This document shows, piece by piece, positions 25,107-34,304 of a stretch of DNA of 64,000 nt (position 1 is the stretch's first letter; each line of letters starts with the position of its first letter). Made by a program: the position numbers and the translations under genes. This DNA comes from PALSA-1006 sp963733265. Lineage in GTDB: Bacteria > Pseudomonadota > Gammaproteobacteria > Burkholderiales > Gallionellaceae. Under the pieces are notes generated by a model. It did no database searches, was not told where the DNA came from, and saw only the letters and a list, made by a program, of their open reading frames with translations. The stretch is taken from contig CAVTCF010000001.1 in assembly GCA_963733265.1 (NCBI GenBank), positions 1,612,001-1,676,000 of the forward strand. The letters are read 5' to 3'.

Positions 25107-27800
25107 TTATGCCTTGCTCATCAATTCCTTCAAGACATACGGGAGTATGCCTCCATTGCGGTAGTAGTCCACTTCGATCGGTGTATCGATGCGTAACAGC
25201 AGTGTAACGTTCTGCTTGCTACCATCTTTGCGAGTGATAGTGAGTGTGACATCTTGTTGCGGCTTTAGATTATCGTTAATCCCGATTAGATCGAAAGTTT
25301 CGTCGCCGCTCAGATTCAAACTTGCCACCGAATCACCGCCTTTGAATTGCAAAGGCAATACACCCATACCAACCAGATTGCTGCGGTGAATACGTTCATA
25401 ACTTCTCGCGATGACAGCTTTCACGCCGAGAAGTTGTGTGCCTTTTGCCGCCCAGTCACGTGACGATCCGGTACCGTATTCTTCGCCGGCAAAAATAACT
25501 GTCGGTGTGCCGTCATTGATGTATTTTATCGCTGCATCGTATATTGCCAACTGTTCGCCTTTGTACAGCGTGTAGCCACCTTCGACACGACTGCCGTCGG
25601 CATTGGCCGGTAGTATGAGGTTTTTGATGCGCACGTTGGCGAAGGTGCCGCGCATCATCACTTCGTGGTTGCCGCGACGCGATCCGTAGCTGTTGAAGTC
25701 TTTGACTTCAACCTTGTGTGCTTGCAGATATTTTCCGGCCGGTGTGGAGGCCTTAAAGCTGCCCGCCGGGCTGATATGGTCGGTGGTTACGGAATCACCG
25801 AATAGTGCCAGTGCCTTGGCTCCCTTGATGTCGCCAACCTTGGGTGTGGCGGCATCGAAGAAGGGCGGACGTGCGATATAAGTGGAATCATCCCACTGGT
25901 AGCGGTTGCCCGTCGGGGCAGCAATCGCATTCCACAAGGGCAGATCTTTGGTCAGATCGGAATACAGTTTGCGATACACTGCCGGATCGGCGGCGAACTT
26001 CATCACTGTTTGTACCTCTGCGCTATTGGGCCAGATGTCTTTCAGGTAAACAGGTTGACCATCTTTGCCGGTACCCAGCGGTTCGGTGTCCAGATTGATA
26101 TTCACCTTGCCCGCGATAGCGTAGGCGACAACCAACGGCGGGCTGGCGAGGAAGTTGGCCTTCAGATTCGGATGGATACGCGCTTCGAAGTTGCGGTTGC
26201 CGGAGAGCACTGCGGCACAGATCAGGGCGTTGTCGGTGATGGTCTTGTCGATGTCTTCGCGCAATGGCCCCGCGTTTCCGATACAAGTAGTGCAGCCGTA
26301 AGCGGCGACACTGAAACCCAGTTGTGTCAAGGATTCCAGCAGACCGGCGTTAGTCAGATATTCTGTAACAACACGCGATCCCGGGGCTAGAGAAGTCTTG
26401 ATATGAGGGGCGACTTTCAAGCCTTTTGCCACGGCCTTTTTCGCCAGCAAGCCTGCTGCCAGCAATACACCGGGATTGGAAGTATTAGTACAAGAAGTGA
26501 TCGCTGCAATCAGCACGTCGCCATTGCCAATTTTAAGATCGTCTTTACCGGTGGCGTAACGTTGCGCCAGTTTGTCGGCGGGTTGATTGAAGCCGTTTTC
26601 CGCCACGGGTTTGCTAAACAGTGCATTGAAAGTTTCTTTCAACGCCTTCAATGCCACGCGGTCTTGCGGGCGCTTCGGGCCGGCCAAAGATGGCTCGATG
26701 CTGTTCAGATCCAGTTCAACTCTGCTGCTGTAGTCGATGCTGCCATCCTTGGGCACGCCGAACAGACCTTGCGCTTTGAAATAGGCTTCAAAGGCGGCAA
26801 CTTCATCATCAGTGCGACCGGTATTGCGCATGAAATTCACAGTAACTTCATCGACCGGGAAGAAGCCCATGGTTGCGCCGTATTCCGGTGCCATGTTGGC
26901 GATCGTGGCACGGTCGGGCAGGGTGAGGGCGGCAGTACCTTCGCCAAAGAATTCGACGAACTTGCCCACGACTTTTTGTTTGCGCAGCAATTCGGTAACA
27001 GTCAGCACCAAATCGGTTGCAGTTACACCTTCTTTTAATTTGCCTTTGAGATGCACACCGACCACATCCGGTGTGAGGAAATACACCGGCTGACCCAACA
27101 TGCCCGCTTCTGCTTCGATACCGCCCACGCCCCAGCCGACTACGCCGATGCCGTTAATCATGGTGGTGTGGCTGTCTGTACCCACAAGAGTGTCCGGATA
27201 AGTCACGCCGTCTTTTTGCAGCACACCGCGAGCCAAATATTCCAGGTTGACTTGATGCACGATACCGATACCGGGCGGTACGACCTTGAAGGTGTCGAAT
27301 GCCTGCATGCCCCATTTCATAAAGCGGTAACGTTCTGTATTGCGTTCGAATTCCAATTCCATGTTCAGCTTCAACGCATCCGGGCGATTGAAGTAATCGA
27401 TTTGTACCGAGTGATCCACCACCAGATTGACCGGAACCAGCGGTTCAATCACTTTTGGATCTTTACCCTGAGACGCGGCAGCATCGCGCATGGCTGCGAG
27501 GTCGGCAAGCAGCGGCACACCGGTAAAGTCTTGCAATACGATACGTGCCACGACGAAAGGAATTTCCTCTGTGCGTGCGGCATTTGGTTGCCAGTTCGCC
27601 AGTTGCCTTACATGCGCTTCTGTCACCTTTTTACCGTCGCAATTACGCAGTACTGATTCCAGCACAATGCGGATAGAAACGGGGAGTCGCGAAATATTAC
27701 CTATGCCGGCAGCTTCGAGCGAGGGCAGGGAATAAAAGGAAGACTTTTTCCCGTTTGAGAGGTTAAGTGGTTGGTTGGTGTTGAACAGATTATGTGGCAT
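25107..27800 (-). CDS. acnA: Aconitate hydratase A
   Basis: TCA-cycle enzyme isomerising citrate and isocitrate through a [4Fe-4S] cluster; AcnA/IRP1 family. 897 residues. Cluster cysteines are in AITSCTNTSNP and YGCTTCIGNAGPL; substrate-site segments include VGTDSHTTMINGIGVVGWGVGG and the swivel-domain motif FAGEEYGTGSSRDWAAKGT with SYERIHRSNLVGMGVLPL. It is monocistronic by the look of its spacing (194 bp upstream, terminator downstream). An AAGGAG ribosome site precedes the ATG. Confidence 0.97.
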   Translation of the reverse strand: MPHNLFNTNQPLNLSNGKKSSFYSLPSLEAAGIGNISRLPVSIRIVLESVLRNCDGKKVTEAHVRQLANWQPNAARTEEIPFVVARIVLQDFTGVPLLADLAAMRDAAASQGKDPKVIEPLVPVNLVVDHSVQIDYFNRPDALKLNMELEFERNTERYRFMKWGMQAFDTFKVVPPGIGIVHQVNLEYLARGVLQKDGVTYPDTLVGTDSHTTMINGIGVVGWGVGGIEAEAGMLGQPVYFLTPDVVGVHLKGKLKEGVTATDLVLTVTELLRKQKVVGKFVEFFGEGTAALTLPDRATIANMAPEYGATMGFFPVDEVTVNFMRNTGRTDDEVAAFEAYFKAQGLFGVPKDGSIDYSSRVELDLNSIEPSLAGPKRPQDRVALKALKETFNALFSKPVAENGFNQPADKLAQRYATGKDDLKIGNGDVLIAAITSCTNTSNPGVLLAAGLLAKKAVAKGLKVAPHIKTSLAPGSRVVTEYLTNAGLLESLTQLGFSVAAYGCTTCIGNAGPLREDIDKTITDNALICAAVLSGNRNFEARIHPNLKANFLASPPLVVAYAIAGKVNINLDTEPLGTGKDGQPVYLKDIWPNSAEVQTVMKFAADPAVYRKLYSDLTKDLPLWNAIAAPTGNRYQWDDSTYIARPPFFDAATPKVGDIKGAKALALFGDSVTTDHISPAGSFKASTPAGKYLQAHKVEVKDFNSYGSRRGNHEVMMRGTFANVRIKNLILPANADGSRVEGGYTLYKGEQLAIYDAAIKYINDGTPTVIFAGEEYGTGSSRDWAAKGTQLLGVKAVIARSYERIHRSNLVGMGVLPLQFKGGDSVASLNLSGDETFDLIGINDNLKPQQDVTLTITRKDGSKQNVTLLLRIDTPIEVDYYRNGGILPYVLKELMSKA

Positions 27801-27994
27801 TGCTAGTAGCTCCTTGGTCAGGGTATAAAATTTAAGATATTAGTAATTTCAGAATATAGGGATTGTTGTTCGATGCTTTGTGCAAGTTTGATTAGTTTGT
27901 AAATTCAGTGTGAGTTATGCGGCTATCTTCGCCATTTTACTCGCTTGGTGAAACTTCTTCACGTGGCATGTAAGTAACCATTATTATCAAGTAG

Positions 27995-29509
27995 TTAATC
28001 CGCAATTACAGGGGCGTGGGATGGTTTTCCCTTGGCTGGGGGGCGCAAAAACACTAGCAACGGCAGCATCAGAACAAAATTGAGCGTGGAAAATGTAAAG
28101 CTGTCAATGTAGGCGATGCTTTGTGCCTGGGTTATCACTGCTTTGGCAGCAAGTGCGATGCCTTGTGTGTCTTGTGTACCCAAGTGAAGAGGCGCAAGGT
28201 ATTGATGTAGTGACTCGCTATAGGAGGTGATATTGCCGCGCAACAAGGCCCAATTTTTCTGCGTGTCGCGCGAGAAGTAAGTGGCAAGAATGGAGATGCC
28301 CAGCGCAGAACCGAATGTCCGAATCAAGCTGTAAATACCGGCGGCTTCTGCAGCAATTGTTTTGGGCAGAGTAGTGAATGCCAGAGTAGAAATGGGAACG
28401 AAGATCAGCCCCATGCCAAAACCCTGCAAGATCATCGGCAGGAGCAATTCGTTTGCGGTGATGTCGCCGGTGAAACGTGTCATCAGATAGTTTCCACCGA
28501 TGCTGCAAAAGATGCCTGCCAGTACAAAATTGCGCGGTGGAAATTTGCCGGAAAATTTACCCACTATGATCATGATTAGCAGCGAAGCCAGTCCGCGCGG
28601 TGCCATATATAGTCCGGCGTCAAAGGTGGGGTAACCGAGAAAGTTTTGCAGGTAAAGCGATTGCAGTACCATGCCACCGAAGAAGCCGACACCGATGGTG
28701 GTCATGATGAGACAGGCAACCAAAAAATTGCGGTCTTTGAATATGCGCAGATCAAACAGCGGGTGATGTTTTCCGGTGACGGTATAGCCGATGAAGAAAG
28801 TAAAGGCCAGTACTGCGATGATGGTCGCAAAGATCAGAGTTTGTGAGCTGAACCAATCGTCCTGATTGCCGCGATCCAGTACCAGTTGTACTGAACCGAT
28901 ACCGATGGCAAGCGAACAGAAGCCGAACCAGTCCATGCGCCGGGCTTTTACAACGCTATCCGGCACATGGCGCACAGCGAGAATGAATGATGCAATCCCG
29001 ACCGGCAAATTAATATAGAACGTCCAGCGCCAACTGACCACATCGGTCAGCCAGCCACCCAGTGTTGGGCCCAGAATGGGGGCAACCATGACGCCCATCG
29101 CCCAGATAGCCATCGCTTTGCCCCTCTGTTCGCCCGGATAGGCTTGTAGCATGATTGATTGCGACAGCGGCACCAATGAAGCTCCAAACACGCCCTGCAA
29201 AAACCGGAACAGCACCATTTGCGCGAGACTGGTTGCCATGCCGCACAGGGCTGAAGTGATGACGAAGCCGGCGATGCTGATGAGTAGAAAACGTTTTTGT
29301 CCCAGACGGTCCGTAAAGTAACCTGTAAGCGGCATGAAGATCGCCGAGGCGATCAGGTACGAGGTGAGCACCCAACTGATGTTATCGGGCGTGGCATCGA
29401 GTTGTCCCGCCATGTTGGGCAGTGCCACGTTGATGATGGTGGTGTCCAACACTTGCATGATGGTCGCCGCCATGACGGCGAATGCGACCAATATGGGCTT
29501 GCTTTTCAT
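27995..29509 (-). CDS. emrB: DHA2-family multidrug MFS transporter (EmrB-like)
   Basis: Proton-driven drug exporter of the 14-TM DHA2 family, 504 residues. N-terminal motif D1-like DTTIINVALPNMAGQL, motif A in GYFTDRLGQKRFLL, and motif C-like VMVAPILGPTLGGWL are present, with about 14 hydrophobic helices. It is the third gene of marR-emrA-emrB, so it should pair with the EmrA membrane-fusion protein and an outer-membrane TolC-type channel encoded elsewhere. Substrate unknown. Confidence 0.92.
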   Translation of the reverse strand: MKSKPILVAFAVMAATIMQVLDTTIINVALPNMAGQLDATPDNISWVLTSYLIASAIFMPLTGYFTDRLGQKRFLLISIAGFVITSALCGMATSLAQMVLFRFLQGVFGASLVPLSQSIMLQAYPGEQRGKAMAIWAMGVMVAPILGPTLGGWLTDVVSWRWTFYINLPVGIASFILAVRHVPDSVVKARRMDWFGFCSLAIGIGSVQLVLDRGNQDDWFSSQTLIFATIIAVLAFTFFIGYTVTGKHHPLFDLRIFKDRNFLVACLIMTTIGVGFFGGMVLQSLYLQNFLGYPTFDAGLYMAPRGLASLLIMIIVGKFSGKFPPRNFVLAGIFCSIGGNYLMTRFTGDITANELLLPMILQGFGMGLIFVPISTLAFTTLPKTIAAEAAGIYSLIRTFGSALGISILATYFSRDTQKNWALLRGNITSYSESLHQYLAPLHLGTQDTQGIALAAKAVITQAQSIAYIDSFTFSTLNFVLMLPLLVFLRPPAKGKPSHAPVIAD

Positions 29510-29515
29510 TTGATT

Positions 29516-30508
29516 CTACTTCAGTTGTACGCTGATTGTTGCTGTCGCGCCGATGCGCAGCGGATGCTCGGCATCGGTCTGCGCGAACTTGATACGTACC
29601 GGGATACGCTGTGCGATCTTAACCCAGTTACCCGTCGCATTTTGCGGTGGTAACAGAGAAAACGCAGTGCCGGTTCCACCGCTAAGGCTATCCACCTTGC
29701 CTGCAAAATGTTGACCGGGATACATGTCAATCTGAATATCTACATCCTGCCCGGTATGTATGCCGACCAACTCGGTCTCTTTGAAATTGGCATCAATATG
29801 AAAACTATTCTGTGCGATTAGTGCGAACAGGGGAACGCCCATACCAACCAGCGAGCCAGCCGTGAGGGTGAGATTACTAATTTGCCCGTCTTGAGAGGCG
29901 ACGATGTGAGTGTGTTCCAAATCAAGCTTGGCCTGTGCGATCGCAGCCCGGGCCTTTAGCACATCACCCCGCTCTTCCGTCTTTGCGGGTGCCGAGAGTG
30001 CTTTGCTCAATTTGGCATGCGCCTGATCCAGAGATGCCTGTAGGGTTTGTACGCGCTCAAGAGAATCATCAGCGGATTGCCGTGAAAGGAAGTTTTGTTC
30101 AACCAGTTTTTTATTGCGCTCGTAGCTTGCCTGGGCATTGGCCAGATCGCTTTCAGTTTGGGCGATTTGAGCCCGTGCCACGTTGATTTCGGCATTATCC
30201 TGACGCGCACTTTGTTGTGCCACTGCCAGATCAGCCTGGGCACGGCTCAGGGTAATCGCAAACGGTGCGGGGTCAATATCGAATAGCGCGTCGCCTTTGT
30301 GAACATATTGGTTTTCTTTGATATACACATCGCTGACTTTGCCGGAAACTTGTGCCGCAACATTCACCACGTCTGCACTAATGTAAGCATTTTCAGTGCT
30401 GCGCGTACTGCTGGAAAAATAGACATAAACGCCGCCGCCGACAATAGCGGCGAGCAATACAGTTACAATGATAAATTTATTTTTATGGTTTTCGACGACA
30501 CGTTTCAT
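29516..30508 (-). CDS. emrA: EmrA-like membrane-fusion protein (HlyD family)
   Basis: Periplasmic adaptor of 330 residues linking the MFS pump to an outer-membrane channel. N-terminal membrane anchor at about residues 12-30 (FIIVTVLLAAIVGGGVYVYF), biotinyl-lipoyl-like half motifs (GKVSDVYIKENQYVHKGDALFDIDP), a long coiled-coil hairpin (about 75-190), and a beta-barrel (FKETELVGIHTGQDVDIQIDMYP). It overlaps marR by 4 bp and lies 6 bp before emrB. Confidence 0.93.
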   Translation of the reverse strand: MKRVVENHKNKFIIVTVLLAAIVGGGVYVYFSSSTRSTENAYISADVVNVAAQVSGKVSDVYIKENQYVHKGDALFDIDPAPFAITLSRAQADLAVAQQSARQDNAEINVARAQIAQTESDLANAQASYERNKKLVEQNFLSRQSADDSLERVQTLQASLDQAHAKLSKALSAPAKTEERGDVLKARAAIAQAKLDLEHTHIVASQDGQISNLTLTAGSLVGMGVPLFALIAQNSFHIDANFKETELVGIHTGQDVDIQIDMYPGQHFAGKVDSLSGGTGTAFSLLPPQNATGNWVKIAQRIPVRIKFAQTDAEHPLRIGATATISVQLK

Positions 30509-30936
30509 GCGAGTGCTCCAAGTTTGACGCGGATATTATTTAGTACATCAAGAGATGTTTTAATATTGCTTTTGTTTAGCCCTGATAGCATTTCATTGCG
30601 CAGATCATTTGCATAAGAACGTATGTTCTTGACAACCGTTTTACCCTCTCCGGATAAACGCAGGTGTTTAACTCTGCGATCAGTCTCGCTGGCGCAGCGC
30701 TTGAGCAAACCTTCTTTTTCCATGTGATCCACCAATTTGACCAATGAGGCCGCTTCTATACCCATGCTCTGGGCAAGTTCACGATGTGTGCAACCATCGT
30801 TGCGTGACAAATGCATGAGCAGCAACCAGCGCGAGTGCGAAAATCCAAGCGGCCGCAGCCTTCTGTCCAGCTCCGTGCGCCAGGCATGTGTAACCAGAAA
30901 CATTGACTCAGAAAATTGTTCGTTAAGCGATTTCAT
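30505..30936 (-). CDS. MarR-family transcriptional regulator
   Basis: Winged-helix regulator of 143 residues. The recognition region is CTHRELAQSMGIEAASLVKLVDHMEKEGLLKR and the wing is RCASETDRRVKHLRLSGEG. As the first gene of the efflux operon it very likely represses its own promoter until a drug-like ligand binds. An imperfect palindrome with TAATTA/TGATTA half-elements lies just upstream at about 30950-30975 and is the first place to look for its operator. Confidence 0.92.
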   Translation of the reverse strand: MKSLNEQFSESMFLVTHAWRTELDRRLRPLGFSHSRWLLLMHLSRNDGCTHRELAQSMGIEAASLVKLVDHMEKEGLLKRCASETDRRVKHLRLSGEGKTVVKNIRSYANDLRNEMLSGLNKSNIKTSLDVLNNIRVKLGALA

Positions 30937-31187
30937 TTGGTTAGCCAGCTAATTATTTTGTAACTAATGATTATCGCGAAAAGGGCATGACTGTGTCAAT
31001 GTGTAGAGATTGGACATGCTCCTAATAACTGTCATGGAAAAGTTTATCTCCGCAAAATACCCATATTAAAAACATGGGAAAAGGGTAGTATACAGACAGG
31101 TCGAGTTAGAGGTGACATGATCATTATTGCTTCAAGGCGCAAAACTTAATAGTTAATCCTGATCCGTTTGTTTCTGAAGGAAATCGC

Positions 31188-33416
31188 TTGAGTACAAAAC
31201 CAGACAATCAGGATAAAATAAGAAAAGCAGCCGAAGCGCAACTTGCCCGCACGCGACTGGCACAAGTCGCTACCGGCAACCCTGAAGAGCTGCTGCACGA
31301 GCTACAGGTTCACCAGATCGAGCTGGAAATGCAGAATGAAGAATTGCGCAGGTCTCATCTTGCACTGGAAGAGTCGAGGGATCTATATGTCGACCTGTTT
31401 GAGTTTGCCCCGATCGGATATATTACCCTTGGCAGAGAAGCAGTGATTAGCGAGATCAATCTGACCGGATGCAAGCTGCTGGGCGCCGAACGTTCAAAGC
31501 TGGTCAATCGCCATTTCTCCAGGTTTATTGCCGTGCACGATAGAGATTACTGGCATCGGCAATTCATGGATATGATGCTCAAAGAAGCGAATCAAAAGCA
31601 AGTGCTCGACTTGGCAATGATGCGCGCAGACGGTTCTATCTTTTACGCCCATTGTGACTGTACGCGGAAAGAAAAGGTTGGATCGCAATTCATTTTTCGA
31701 ATCGCGTTGAGTGATGTTACCGAACTTAAACTGGCTGAAGCAAAATTACGGGTTGCCGCTACAGTCTTCGAGGCACAAGAGGGGATGATTGTCACCGATG
31801 CCGATGGACAGATTATCAGTGTAAACATTGCGTTCACCAAGATTACGGGTTACTCCTCTGAAGAAGTTGTCGGCAAGAACCCTAGTATTCTCAGTTCCGG
31901 GCGCCATGATTTGGCTTTTTATACCGCGATGTGGAGGAGCATTACCCGCCTGGGTTTCTGGGAAGGAGAAATATGGAATAAACGCAGGAATGGCGAAGTT
32001 TATCCCGAACGTCTCATTATTACGGCGGTAAAAAACGGGCAGGGCAAAGTTACCAATTACGTGGGTACACTTACCGACATAACTTTCAGCAGGAGTGCGC
32101 TGGATGAAATCCAGCACTTGGCATTTTATGACCCGCTTACCCGTATTCCCAATAGGCGACTGCTCATGGACAGGCTCAAGCTTGCTTTGGTTTCGAGCTC
32201 ACGCAGCGGTAAGCAAGGCGCGATTTTGTTTCTCGATCTCGATAATTTCAAAACACTTAACGATACTCTCGGTCACGACCTTGGTGACATGCTGTTACAA
32301 CAGACAGCCCAACGTATTGAGTCCTGTTTGCGTGAAGGCGATACTGTGGCGCGGATGGGGGGCGATGAGTTTGTAGTCATGCTGGAAGGATTAAGCGAGC
32401 AATCCCTGGAGGCGGCCACACAGACGGAATATGTAGGCAATAAAATTCTCCATTCTCTCCGGCAACCCTTCCAGCTTGCTACCTACGAATACAGTATTAC
32501 CACCAGTATTGGTGCCACACTATTTAACAAACATGACTCTCGAATAGATGAAATATTCAAGCAGGCAGACATTGCCATGTACCAGTCCAAGAAAGAAGGA
32601 CGCAATGGCTTGAGGTTTTTCGACCCGCAAATGCAGGCTAGCATCAACTCCCGTGCGGCACTGGAAATGGAATTGCTCAAAGCAATTGAAACTAAGCAAT
32701 TCCAGTTGTATTTCCAAATTCAGGTAGACAGTAAGCGCCAAGCATTAGGTGCCGAAGCATTGGTCCGTTGGCGGCACCCTGAGCGAGGCGTAGTATCACC
32801 AGTTCAATTTATTTCGCTAGCTGAAGAAACCGGGTTGATTATACTAATCGGAAAGTGGGTGCTGGAGACGGCGTGCGCACAACTCAAGGCGTGGCAGAAA
32901 AATGAACTGACCCGAGAGTTGACTTTGTCTGTAAACGTAAGTGCCAAACAGTTCCACGAAACAGACTTTGTGGATCAGGTGCAAGCTGCCGTAGAGCTTT
33001 ATACAATCAACCCCATGCTGCTTAAATTGGAACCCACGGAAAGCGTGTTGCTGGAAAACATAGACGATACCGTTTCAACCATGAACAAACTGAAAGCTAT
33101 CGGAGTTCGTTTTGCACTGGATGACTTTGGTACTGGTTTTTCGTCTTTGCAGTATCTTAAAAAACTGCCGTTGAATCAGCTCAAAATTGATCAATCATTT
33201 GTTAAAGATCTGGTTTCAGACAACAGCGATCAAGCGATTGTGCGTACTATTATTGCCATGGCACAAAGCCTTAATTTGGAAGTCATTGCCGAAGGGGTAG
33301 AGACGGAAGAGCAACTACACATCCTTCAACACAATGGCTGTAATCACTACCAAGGCTACTTGTTCGGCAAGCCTATGCCAATTGAGGACTTCGAGGCACA
33401 ACTGAAATTAATTTGA
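31188..33416 (+). CDS. PAS-PAS-GGDEF-EAL c-di-GMP turnover protein
   Basis: Soluble 742-residue sensor enzyme with no transmembrane segment. An N-terminal helical stretch (VHQIELEMQNEELRRSHLALEESRD) leads to PAS 1 (about 62-180) and PAS 2 (about 185-300). The diguanylate cyclase domain has intact RMGGDEFVVML near residue 390. The EAL phosphodiesterase domain has intact EAL in GAEALVRWRHPERG near 522 and DDFGTGFSSLQYLKKLPLNQLKID. Both catalytic signatures are kept, so it could synthesise or degrade c-di-GMP depending on the PAS input. GAAGGAAA precedes the TTG start (TTGAGTACAAAA), which is the likely initiator. Confidence 0.93.
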   Translation: MSTKPDNQDKIRKAAEAQLARTRLAQVATGNPEELLHELQVHQIELEMQNEELRRSHLALEESRDLYVDLFEFAPIGYITLGREAVISEINLTGCKLLGAERSKLVNRHFSRFIAVHDRDYWHRQFMDMMLKEANQKQVLDLAMMRADGSIFYAHCDCTRKEKVGSQFIFRIALSDVTELKLAEAKLRVAATVFEAQEGMIVTDADGQIISVNIAFTKITGYSSEEVVGKNPSILSSGRHDLAFYTAMWRSITRLGFWEGEIWNKRRNGEVYPERLIITAVKNGQGKVTNYVGTLTDITFSRSALDEIQHLAFYDPLTRIPNRRLLMDRLKLALVSSSRSGKQGAILFLDLDNFKTLNDTLGHDLGDMLLQQTAQRIESCLREGDTVARMGGDEFVVMLEGLSEQSLEAATQTEYVGNKILHSLRQPFQLATYEYSITTSIGATLFNKHDSRIDEIFKQADIAMYQSKKEGRNGLRFFDPQMQASINSRAALEMELLKAIETKQFQLYFQIQVDSKRQALGAEALVRWRHPERGVVSPVQFISLAEETGLIILIGKWVLETACAQLKAWQKNELTRELTLSVNVSAKQFHETDFVDQVQAAVELYTINPMLLKLEPTESVLLENIDDTVSTMNKLKAIGVRFALDDFGTGFSSLQYLKKLPLNQLKIDQSFVKDLVSDNSDQAIVRTIIAMAQSLNLEVIAEGVETEEQLHILQHNGCNHYQGYLFGKPMPIEDFEAQLKLI

Positions 33417-33598
33417 ACATTTCCCTGGAAGTTTTTTAATAGCACCTATTCAACTGCTTCCTGCCAAAAAAATATTTGCGCTTACCTGTCATTGGGTGAC
33501 AATGAAACTTGCTCCTATTCCAACACAGATTTTATGGTTTTCGGGGATTGTTGTTTTCTTCGGTGAATGTGAATACTATGCGGTAACCGGAGAAGAAA

Positions 33599-33826
33599 GT
33601 GAGCAGGGAAGAATTAATATTGGAGATACAGCAAATAGAAGACTTCGTGTGGCGCTACCACGAAGACTTCCTTGCCGTTTTTGCTACTGCCGATACAGAA
33701 GAATTAATGTCTTTAACATTTAATTCGACTCATGCCAAGTTTCTTCTTAGAACCGGAGATGATAAGTTTGTATCAAGTCAGACCACTATGAAACTACTAT
33801 TCGAATGGATGGATAAATTCAGGTGA
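33599..33826 (+). CDS. Small hypothetical protein
   Basis: Open frame of 75 residues starting at GTG with a GGAGAAG ribosome site close upstream. It is acidic/aromatic and looks helical (LEIQQIEDFVWRYHEDFLAVF, then MKLLFEWMDKFR), with no signal peptide. I do not recognise it. It lies between the GGDEF-EAL gene and a cytochrome c gene, on the same strand as both. A competing frame at 33496-33723 has worse composition and no ribosome site. Confidence 0.5.
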   Translation: MSREELILEIQQIEDFVWRYHEDFLAVFATADTEELMSLTFNSTHAKFLLRTGDDKFVSSQTTMKLLFEWMDKFR

Positions 33827-33875
33827 TAATGTACGGAGCATTCCGATTTAATAATACGTGGAGAGGGACTTAGCT

Positions 33876-34250
33876 ATGAAATCTTTTATTGTCAGCATGT
33901 TTGCGGCAGCAATCATGATGCTTGCAGTGAGTGTTTTTGCAACAGATATGCCTGGTATTGCAAAGAAGAACCAATGTACGGCATGTCACACAATCGACAA
34001 AAAGCTAGTTGGTCCGTCATTCATGGATGTGTCAAAGTTTTATAACGGCAAAACGGAAAGAACTACTTCCGGCAAGACTTTAACGGAAGCAACTGGCGGC
34101 AAGGTACCGGAAGAATGGTTGCTTGGCAAAGTATCCCATGGCGGCTCTGGAAATTGGGGTTCAGCGGCTATGATGCCTAATGATCCAACCGGCAAGAAGC
34201 AAGACGAGATTAAAGCTTTGATTGAGTTTGTGCTGGGGTTAGCCAAATAA
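33876..34250 (+). CDS. Class I c-type cytochrome, periplasmic
   Basis: Monoheme cytochrome c of 124 residues. Signal peptide MKSFIVSMFAAAIMMLAVSVFA, then the heme-attachment site CTACH in KKNQCTACHTIDKKLVGPSF. A likely sixth ligand Met is in AAMMPN about 60-75 residues later. It resembles the c551/c552 or c5 group of small electron carriers. The frame could extend to 33858 (GTG), but the ATG at 33876 sits exactly at the signal-peptide start and has a GGAGAGGG element upstream. Redox partner unknown. Confidence 0.88.
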   Translation: MKSFIVSMFAAAIMMLAVSVFATDMPGIAKKNQCTACHTIDKKLVGPSFMDVSKFYNGKTERTTSGKTLTEATGGKVPEEWLLGKVSHGGSGNWGSAAMMPNDPTGKKQDEIKALIEFVLGLAK

Positions 34251-34304
34251 TTGTATTTGGAGTAATGCAGTTGAGAAGTTCAGCGCCCTCTTGATTTTTG
34301 CCGA

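Noticed and set aside
33496..33723. Alternative 75-codon frame upstream of the cytochrome c gene
   Set aside because: It has an Arg/Cys-rich tail and no ribosome site, and overlaps the better-supported frame at 33599.
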